Below are positions 58,040-63,847 of a stretch of 63,847 nt of DNA, piece after piece. The translations under genes were made by a program, and so were the position numbers. Position 1 is the stretch's first letter; every line of letters begins with the position of its first letter. Origin of the DNA: DASSTJ01 sp035707965 (GTDB lineage Bacteria > Actinomycetota > Actinomycetes > Actinomycetales > Angustibacteraceae); NCBI GenBank assembly GCA_035707965.1, contig DASSTJ010000046.1:1-63847 (forward strand), written 5' to 3'. A model generated the notes under the pieces. That model was not told where the DNA came from, made no database searches, and worked only from the letters and a program-made list of their open reading frames with translations.

Positions 58040-59433
58040 CAGCTGTCCTTCCTGCCGCTGTCGTCCTGAAGCCGAGAGCCCGGCGAGGACGCCTCGTCCG
58101 GTGACCCCGGCGTCTCCCAGGAGTCGTGGCGCCGCAAGGGGTACGGGCTCCCCTCGAGCGGTCCGGTCCTCACCGGCTGTCGGAGGTCGATGACCTCGGG
58201 AGCCGACTCGTCGTCGTCCGAGCGGGGATCGAGCAGCCGCTCGTAGACCGTCTCGGTCTCCTCCGCGACCTGCCACCAGGTGTAGCGCGCCGCTACGCGA
58301 CGAGCGCCCTGCGACCCCATGCGCCACAAGCGGTCCTCGTGTGCGAGAAGGTCACGGACCCGAGCCGCGAGAGCCCGCGGGTCACGGGCCGGCACGTGAG
58401 CACCGGTCAGTCCGTCGACGACCGTGTCCAGCATGCCGCCCACTGCGGTGGCGACCACGGGGGTTCCGCAAGCCTGTGCCTCGAGCGGCACGATGCCGAA
58501 CGGCTCGTACCAGGGCACCGTGAGCACGAGGTCGGCTGCCCGCATGAGAGCAGCGGCGTCGTCCGGCTCGACCCGCCCGATGAAGCGCACGCGTGAGGCG
58601 ACGCCGGCCTGCCGCGCGACGGCACGGAGCCGTGCGACGTCGGGGTCGTCGTCCAGCTGCGACGGGTCGGACCCGCCAGCGACCACCAGCTCGGCGCCGG
58701 GCAGGTCGACGAGCGCCTGCACCGCGGTGTCGATGCCCTTGCGCTCGACCAGCCGGCCGAGGCAGAGCAGCCGGTCGCACCCGTCGCTCCACGGCACCCG
58801 GTGGCGGCCCCGGGCGGTGAAGCGCTCCAGGTCCACCCCGCACGGCACCACGTGCAGGCGTCGGGGGTCGGCGCCGAGGTCGAGCAGCTCGGCGATCTCG
58901 TCACGGCAGGTGGCGACCACGCCGTCCACGCGGTCCAGCAGCGCCCTCTCGATGCCCAGCCGCTCCGCCGGGCTCGTGTCGGCCGCACCCTGGTGCCGCC
59001 GCTTGACGACGCCCAGGGCGTGGAAGGTGATGGCCGTCGCCGGGCGCTCGTCGTCCGCCTCGGCGAGCTCGCCGACGGCGACCGTGGTGGCGTGGCCGGA
59101 CATCCAGAAGTGCGCGTGCACCACGTCGGGGACGCCGTGACGCCGCCAGTCGCGGGCGAGCCACCGGCCCATCTCCGGCATGAACGGCAGCATGTCGTCC
59201 TTGCTGATGGCGGATGCCGGGCCGGCGGGCACGTGCACCACCTCCACGCCGGCGTCCAGGGGCGTGCGCTCGGGCAGGTCGGGGTCGTCGCGGCGGGTGT
59301 ACACGACGACGTCGTGGCCGCGCCGGGCCAGCGCCGTGGACAGCGCGGCGACGTGCACGTTCTGCCCGCCCGCGTCCTGACCTCCGAGCGCGGCGAGTGG
59401 GCTCGCGTGCTCGGACACCATCGCGATACGCAT
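58039..59433 (-). CDS. Glycosyltransferase family 4 protein
   Basis: A 464-residue retaining GT-B glycosyltransferase. The N-terminal glycine-rich loop LGGQDAGGQNVHV, VHAHFWMSG in the acceptor domain, and the C-terminal donor motif WYEPFGIVPLEAQACGTPVVATAVGG (E-x7-E) are all present. The C-terminal 55 residues are charged and likely disordered. It resembles MshA/sucrose-phosphate-synthase-type GT4 enzymes. Start and stop overlap both neighbours by 1 base. Confidence 0.9.
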   Translation of the reverse strand: MRIAMVSEHASPLAALGGQDAGGQNVHVAALSTALARRGHDVVVYTRRDDPDLPERTPLDAGVEVVHVPAGPASAISKDDMLPFMPEMGRWLARDWRRHGVPDVVHAHFWMSGHATTVAVGELAEADDERPATAITFHALGVVKRRHQGAADTSPAERLGIERALLDRVDGVVATCRDEIAELLDLGADPRRLHVVPCGVDLERFTARGRHRVPWSDGCDRLLCLGRLVERKGIDTAVQALVDLPGAELVVAGGSDPSQLDDDPDVARLRAVARQAGVASRVRFIGRVEPDDAAALMRAADLVLTVPWYEPFGIVPLEAQACGTPVVATAVGGMLDTVVDGLTGAHVPARDPRALAARVRDLLAHEDRLWRMGSQGARRVAARYTWWQVAEETETVYERLLDPRSDDDESAPEVIDLRQPVRTGPLEGSPYPLRRHDSWETPGSPDEASSPGSRLQDDSGRKDS

Positions 59434-60395
59434 CAGACCACTCCTTCCAGCAGCTGGTCCCAGTCGCTCAGGAACCGGTCGACACCGAAGTGCTTGAGGG
59501 CGTGCGCCCTGGCGGCGGCCCCCATGGCGGCCGCCTGCTCGGGGTCGTCGACCAGGCGGCGTGCGGCGGTCGCGAGCTCGTCGACGTCGCTGCTGACGAC
59601 GCCGGCGGACGACGGGACCGCCTCAGGAGCAGCCGTGGCCGCGAGCACGAGGACCGGCGACCCGAGGGTCATGGCCTCGAGCAGAGACAGGCCGAGGCTC
59701 GTCCAGCGGTAGGTGTGCAGGTACGCACGGTGGTCGGACATCCGCGCGTGCAGCTCGCGCTGCGGCAGATCGGCGTGCCGACCGCTCCGGAACGCCGGCA
59801 GGTGAGGGTCCAGCGCCTCCACGTTCATGCCGTAGACGTCGACCGGGACCTGCTCGGCGACCCGCGCCGCCAGGTCCATCCCGGCCACGCGGGTGCGCCG
59901 CACCGGCTCGTTGACGCTCATCGAGAGCCGCGGGTGCTCGCCCGTCCAGGTCTGGCCGTTGTCGAGGACGCCGTGCTCGACGACGTGCACGGGGGCGCGG
60001 CCGTTGTCCCACATCGAGGCGTTGAAGTGCGTGACGTGGACGATCGGGATGCGTGCCTGGTCGGCCAGCGGGTGCCGCCACTCGTTGACGTCGCCCCGCG
60101 GAGTGTTGTGCTCGACGTGGATCGCCGGCAGGTCGACGCCGGCGCGCAGCCCGCTCCAGCGCTCGAGCAGCTCGCCGTCGTCCGGTCGTTGCAGCAGCAC
60201 GACGTCGGGCCGCTGCTCGCCGGACCGCAGCTGCTCCGGCGTCACCTCGACGACGGACGAGGGCCAGTCCCACGTGTCGGCACGACCCCGCCCGTCGGGG
60301 CCGCGGCCGGCGACGACGGGCACGAGGTAGTCGTGGCGGCCCTGCACGAACGCCGTCAGCCACGAGCCGTGCACGTGCCAGACGAGGATCTTCAT
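59433..60395 (-). CDS. GT4-like glycosyltransferase, short form
   Basis: A 320-residue GT-B protein. It begins KILVWHVHGSWLTAFVQG, has HVEHNTPRGDVNEW and HVTHFNASMWDNG in the acceptor part, and a C-terminal donor region LGLSLLEAMTLGSPVLVLAATAAPE with the Glu expected for nucleotide-sugar binding. The N-terminal domain is shorter than in most GT4 enzymes. The ATG at 60395 overlaps the upstream GT9 stop (ATGA). Confidence 0.82.
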   Translation of the reverse strand: MKILVWHVHGSWLTAFVQGRHDYLVPVVAGRGPDGRGRADTWDWPSSVVEVTPEQLRSGEQRPDVVLLQRPDDGELLERWSGLRAGVDLPAIHVEHNTPRGDVNEWRHPLADQARIPIVHVTHFNASMWDNGRAPVHVVEHGVLDNGQTWTGEHPRLSMSVNEPVRRTRVAGMDLAARVAEQVPVDVYGMNVEALDPHLPAFRSGRHADLPQRELHARMSDHRAYLHTYRWTSLGLSLLEAMTLGSPVLVLAATAAPEAVPSSAGVVSSDVDELATAARRLVDDPEQAAAMGAAARAHALKHFGVDRFLSDWDQLLEGVV

Positions 60396-61570
60396 GCCGA
60401 CACCCCCTCGACGAGGTCCAGCCGCGCACGTTCTGGGGAAGGTGCGTGAACGAGCAGCTCGTCGACGGCGCTCACCACGTCGTCGGGTGCGATGCCGTCC
60501 AGGCAGGGGTGACCCGGCACGGGGCAGACCCGGGCACGGGAGCCCGCGCAGGGCGCGCCCTGGTCGCCGAGCACGATGCTGGGCACTGCCCACGGCCGCC
60601 AGGCCTCGGCGCTCACGACCGGCGCGAACAACGAGACGACCGGGGTGCCCACCGCGGCGGCGAGGTGCGCCGGGCCGGTGTTGCCGGACACCAGGCACGT
60701 CGCCCGTTCGAGCACGGCGGCGAGCTGGGCGAAGGAGGTCCGACCCGCCAGGTCGAGCAGGGGAGCTGGCTTCGTCGTCCGCTTCCTCTTCTCCGTGTGC
60801 CTCGTCCCGCCCGTCGGCCCGGGGAGCCCGCCGCTGGCCAGACCGCGCTGAGACAGCTCGGCCACCCGTCGAGTGACCGGCTGGTCGGCTGCGGTCCCGC
60901 TCAGCACGACGGCGTGACCGGCACGGCGCAGGGCGGTGACCAGCCGTGCCACGTGCTCGGGGGACGGTGCGCGCGCCGGCACGGACGCGGTCGCGTGCAC
61001 GGCCACGAAGCCGTCGAGGGGCTCGGCCCACGAGTGCAGCTCGGGCGGGGCCGCTGGCAACGGACGGCGTAGCGCCAGGCGTCCGTCGTCCGTGCTCGTG
61101 AAGCCGGCGGCGGCCACCAGCGACAGTCCGCGCTGCACCTCGTGCGGCCCTCCCGGCGGGTGCCGGACGTCGAGCAGCGAGCCGGGGTAGTCCTCGCTCG
61201 AGGCGACGACGGTCCCGACCCCCGCGAGCCGGAGGAGCAGCGCCAGCGGCAGCGCGCTCTGGTGGTACGACGTCATCACGACCGCCTGGTCGATCCGCCT
61301 GTCCCGCAGGGACTCCACGAGCCGCTGCACGTCGTCGGCATCGACCGGCGGCGGCTCGAACCCGCTCCACGGGCACGACCAGACGAGCACCTCGTCGACG
61401 CCGGGAAGCAGTGTCGCCGCCTGCTCCCCGGACGGCGAGACGAGCAGCGTGACGTGGTCGCTGCCTCGTGCCACCGCACGGACCGCGGGCCCAGCCAGCA
61501 GCACGTCGCCGTCGCTGTCGAGGCGCGCGACCAGCGTGCGGCCGCCCGACGGCGTCGTACGGGCGCTCAC
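60392..61570 (-). CDS. Glycosyltransferase family 9 protein with a basic insert
   Basis: A 392-residue heptosyltransferase-like enzyme. VARLDSDGDVLLAGPAVRAVA at the N-terminus and SGNTGPAHLAAAVGTPVVSLFAPVV at the C-terminus are GT9 hallmarks. Between them an unusual Lys/Arg-rich segment (TGGTRHTEKRKRTTKPAP, about residues 262-279) interrupts the C-terminal domain. The GTG at 61570 overlaps the stop of the GT2-GmhB gene (GTGA). It is one of two GT9 genes in the cluster, so at least two linkages are likely. Confidence 0.87.
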   Translation of the reverse strand: MSARTTPSGGRTLVARLDSDGDVLLAGPAVRAVARGSDHVTLLVSPSGEQAATLLPGVDEVLVWSCPWSGFEPPPVDADDVQRLVESLRDRRIDQAVVMTSYHQSALPLALLLRLAGVGTVVASSEDYPGSLLDVRHPPGGPHEVQRGLSLVAAAGFTSTDDGRLALRRPLPAAPPELHSWAEPLDGFVAVHATASVPARAPSPEHVARLVTALRRAGHAVVLSGTAADQPVTRRVAELSQRGLASGGLPGPTGGTRHTEKRKRTTKPAPLLDLAGRTSFAQLAAVLERATCLVSGNTGPAHLAAAVGTPVVSLFAPVVSAEAWRPWAVPSIVLGDQGAPCAGSRARVCPVPGHPCLDGIAPDDVVSAVDELLVHAPSPERARLDLVEGVSA

Positions 61571-63168
61571 GACGGACGCTCCAGCACCAGGTCGACCGCG
61601 ACGGTCAGGTCGCGCACGACATGACGAGCGCGGCGCACCTCGGCGGGCAGCGTGCGGTCGGTGGGCACGAGCACGCCCCGCGCGCCAGCCGCCCGCGCGG
61701 CCTCGACGTCCGAGCCGATGTCGCCGATGACGACGACCTCGTGCGGGAGCACACCGAGCTCCTCGGCCGCCGCGAGCACCATGCCGGGCGCAGGCTTGCG
61801 GCACTCGCACCCGTCGTCGGGTCCGTGCGGGCAGACCTGCCAGGTGTCGAACGGCCCCACCAGCTCGTCGACGCGCGCGTTGACCGCCTGGGCCTGCTCC
61901 GGCGTCAGCAGGCCGCGCGCGATGCCCGACTGGTTGGTGACGACGCCGACCGCCAGACCGGCCTCGCGCAGGCGCCGCACGGCCTCTCGCGCGCCAGGGA
62001 CCGGCCGCACCTGTGCGGGGTCGCCGTTGTAGGGCACGTCGTCGACCAGGGTTCCGTCGCGGTCCAGCAGCACGGCCTTCACCGGGCACGACCACCGCGG
62101 CTGCGACCGGTGCGCAACCGTGCCGAGCACGCGCTGCGCCACCGCGTAGGGAGGGATCGCGACCGAGGTCATGACCATCGTGAGCACCTCGCGCGGTGTC
62201 CGCGGACCAGGCGCGATCCGGCGGGCGGCGAAGTCGGCGGTCAGTGCGGCCCAGGCGGCTGCCGCCACGGTCGCCGTGCGGCGGAGGCCGGTCGTTGCGG
62301 CCAGCAGCGTGGCGGCCGCCGAGGCCGCCGTGGCCGCGTGCCAACGCAGTCGTCCCGGCGGGCACCCGGCCTCCGTCCGCCAGGCGTCGCCGTGGAGCCG
62401 ACGCATCAGGGCGTCGTCGCGGTTGCCGCGCTGCTGCGTCACGCTCGCCCACGCGCTCGACGGTCGCACCGGGTGGGTGATGCGCCGCTGCCCCCGAGCA
62501 AGCTGGAAACCGTTGCGGCGCACGCGAAGTGCCAGGTCGGCGTCCTCGCGGTAGGCACGTGGGAAGCGCTCGTCGAACCCGCCGACCTCGACCAGCGCCT
62601 CGCGCCGGTAAGCCATCTCGGCGGTGGCCCACACCGCGTCGGCGAGGCCGGACGTGCCGCGCTCCCAGTCGGTGGGACGTCGGTCCGCCGGTAGCGGGAC
62701 GTCGATGCGCGCCTGGACGCCGCCGACGTCGTCCGTGGCAGCAGCCAGGTCGCCCAGGAGCGCTTGCGACCAGTCGTCGGGCAGCACCACGTCGTCGTCG
62801 ACGAAGACGACCCACGGGCTGCGGCTGGCCTGCCATCCGACGTTGCGGGCGTGGGCGGGGCCGCGTCCATGGCCGCGCAGCACCCGGACCGACCGACCCG
62901 CGCCCGCGCCGAGCGCGTCGAGCACTGTCAGCTGCAGGTCGACGTCGGCGGGTCCCGGGCGGTCGTCGACCACGACGACCTCGTCGGGCGCGTGCTGCTG
63001 CGTCGCCAGCGAGCGCAGCAGCACGGCCAGGCTGGGACGCCCCAGGGTCGGGACGACCACAGCGAACCGGGGCGTGTCGACGCCCGTGCCACTGCTGCTC
63101 CAGACCAGCTCCTCCGGCTGCGCCTCGGGCGACGCGACGGTGAGCTCCGGCTCGCCGGCGCGGATCAT
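61567..63168 (-). CDS. GT2 glycosyltransferase fused to a GmhB-like HAD phosphatase
   Basis: A 533-residue two-domain protein. Residues of about 25-330 are a family 2 glycosyltransferase (VVVPTLGRPS, VVVVDDRPG, VFVDDDVVLP, GGFDERFPRAYREDADLALR). Residues of about 355-530 match heptose 1,7-bisphosphate 7-phosphatase: KAVLLDRDGTLVDDVPYN, VTNQSGIARG, and a zinc-binding Cys/His group CPHGPDDGCECRKPAPGM. The fusion supplies the GmhB step missing elsewhere in the cluster. A hydrophobic stretch between the domains may contact the membrane. The ATG at 63168 overlaps the carbamoyltransferase stop. Confidence 0.87.
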   Translation of the reverse strand: MIRAGEPELTVASPEAQPEELVWSSSGTGVDTPRFAVVVPTLGRPSLAVLLRSLATQQHAPDEVVVVDDRPGPADVDLQLTVLDALGAGAGRSVRVLRGHGRGPAHARNVGWQASRSPWVVFVDDDVVLPDDWSQALLGDLAAATDDVGGVQARIDVPLPADRRPTDWERGTSGLADAVWATAEMAYRREALVEVGGFDERFPRAYREDADLALRVRRNGFQLARGQRRITHPVRPSSAWASVTQQRGNRDDALMRRLHGDAWRTEAGCPPGRLRWHAATAASAAATLLAATTGLRRTATVAAAAWAALTADFAARRIAPGPRTPREVLTMVMTSVAIPPYAVAQRVLGTVAHRSQPRWSCPVKAVLLDRDGTLVDDVPYNGDPAQVRPVPGAREAVRRLREAGLAVGVVTNQSGIARGLLTPEQAQAVNARVDELVGPFDTWQVCPHGPDDGCECRKPAPGMVLAAAEELGVLPHEVVVIGDIGSDVEAARAAGARGVLVPTDRTLPAEVRRARHVVRDLTVAVDLVLERPS

Positions 63169-63847
63169 GCGGGCTCCTGCGACGGTGCGGCTGCGACGTC
63201 CGCGCGGCGGACCAGGAACGGTCCGAGCACCAGCACGTCGACCGGCGCGGACCCGAACAGCTCGAGCGCGTCGTGCGGCGAGTCGACCATCGGCCGCCCG
63301 GCCGTGTTGAGGCTCGTGTTCACGAGCACGGGAAGACCCGTCCGCTCGCAGAACGCGTCGAGCAGCGAGGCCAGCAGCGGCTGCGTGCGCCGGTCGACGG
63401 TCTGGGCCCGCGCCGTCCCGTCGACGTGCACGACCGCCGCGATGCGGTCGCGCCACTCGGCGCGCACGCGGTGCACGAAGAGCATGTACGGGCTCGGCAC
63501 CTTGCCGTCGAACAGCTCGTCCGCGCGTTCGAGGAGCACCAGGGGAGCGACCGGTCGGAACTGCTCTCGGCCCTTGATGTCGTTGAGCAGCTCGAGGTTC
63601 TCGCGCCGGCCGGGGTGCGCGAGCAGCGACCGGTAGCCGAGGGCGCGCGGGCCGTACTCGCTGCGGCCCTGGAACCAGGCGACGACACAGTCGTGCGCAA
63701 GCGCCTCGGCGATCTCCTCGGCAATACTGGCGGCCCGGGTGAACGGCACCTTCGCGGTGGTCAGCCATGCTCGCAGGTCGTCGTCGCTCCATTCGCGGCC
63801 GAGATCCGCCCCGGGCATAGGGGAAATCCGGTCGCCGCGGGCTTGCG
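63165..63847 (-). CDS. Carbamoyltransferase (NodU/TobZ family), C-terminal part
   Basis: The frame is open to the window edge without a stop, so the gene's 5' part lies outside. The visible part is the Carbam_trans_C domain: WFQGRSEYGPRALGYRSLLA, NDIKGREQFRPVAP, TQPLLASLLDAF and LPVLVNTSLNTAGRPMVDSP match the family. Such enzymes carbamoylate hydroxyl groups of sugars or antibiotics using carbamoyl phosphate. In this cluster the target is probably a heptose or the growing glycan. The Met at 63818 is internal. Confidence 0.88.
   Translation of the reverse strand, partial: QARGDRISPMPGADLGREWSDDDLRAWLTTAKVPFTRAASIAEEIAEALAHDCVVAWFQGRSEYGPRALGYRSLLAHPGRRENLELLNDIKGREQFRPVAPLVLLERADELFDGKVPSPYMLFVHRVRAEWRDRIAAVVHVDGTARAQTVDRRTQPLLASLLDAFCERTGLPVLVNTSLNTAGRPMVDSPHDALELFGSAPVDVLVLGPFLVRRADVAAAPSQEPA

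Overview
The window is a 63.8 kb stretch of a very GC-rich chromosome (strong G/C third-position bias, frequent GTG starts, long open shadow frames opposite real genes). Gene content points to an actinomycete: a Cvn-type conservon GTPase, a Tad/Flp pilus locus of actinobacterial layout, DUF3048, DUF6421 and CU044_5270-type proteins. A Kineosporiales- or Micrococcales-like organism is plausible, but genus cannot be read from the sequence. No insertion sequence, phage, CRISPR array or rRNA was seen. One tRNA-Ser(TGA) is present.

Layout. (1) 1-2.4 kb: end of a conservon GTPase gene, then a cysK-cysE cysteine biosynthesis pair. (2) 2.4-11.9 kb: mostly single minus-strand genes: a GAF-GGDEF-EAL protein, a Gfo/Idh/MocA oxidoreductase, a DEAD-box helicase, an EAL-PAS-PAS protein, an SDR, a secreted helical protein and a DUF3048 lipoprotein. 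(3) 12.1-21.4 kb: a tightly coupled Tad operon (two Flp pilins, TadE, TadG-like, CpaB, CpaE, CpaF, a VWA-TadB fusion, TadC, and a receiver-like/GAF-like protein). Facing it are a DnaB/KaiC-like ATPase with a 42-residue membrane peptide, and a NarL-type response regulator with a sensor kinase whose ATP-binding domain looks degenerate. (4) 25.2-32.4 kb: tRNA-Ser, a diguanylate cyclase, a PRPP synthetase paralogue, a cytochrome P450, a GNAT, a sigma factor with a membrane partner, and a secreted I36-type inhibitor.

(5) 32.4-52.9 kb is the most unusual part. It holds an FGGY kinase with a sphingosine-1-phosphate-lyase-like PLP enzyme; a DUF6421 fusion protein, SDR and threonine aldolase operon; a sulfide:quinone reductase-like, TusE/DsrC and DsrE sulfur operon ending in a frameshifted arginine deiminase remnant; and three P-type ATPases with a STAS protein and a metallo-beta-lactamase/beta-CASP protein. 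Three intergenic palindromes resembling the mycobacterial DosR/DevR box sit ahead of three of these blocks, suggesting a hypoxia/redox-stress regulon that includes the uncharacterised DUF6421 operon.

(6) 53.0-63.8 kb is a glycan cluster: a UDP-glucuronate-decarboxylase-like enzyme, then a chain of stop/start-overlapping minus-strand genes for heptose activation (GmhA, HldE, and GmhB fused to a GT2 domain), five glycosyltransferases (including the GT2 domain), an SDR and a carbamoyltransferase cut by the window edge. It probably makes a secreted or cell-surface heptose-containing polymer or glycoconjugate.

Several dispersed intergenic inverted repeats occur, two of them in related pairs (31.4/54.0 kb and 25.3/52.9 kb).
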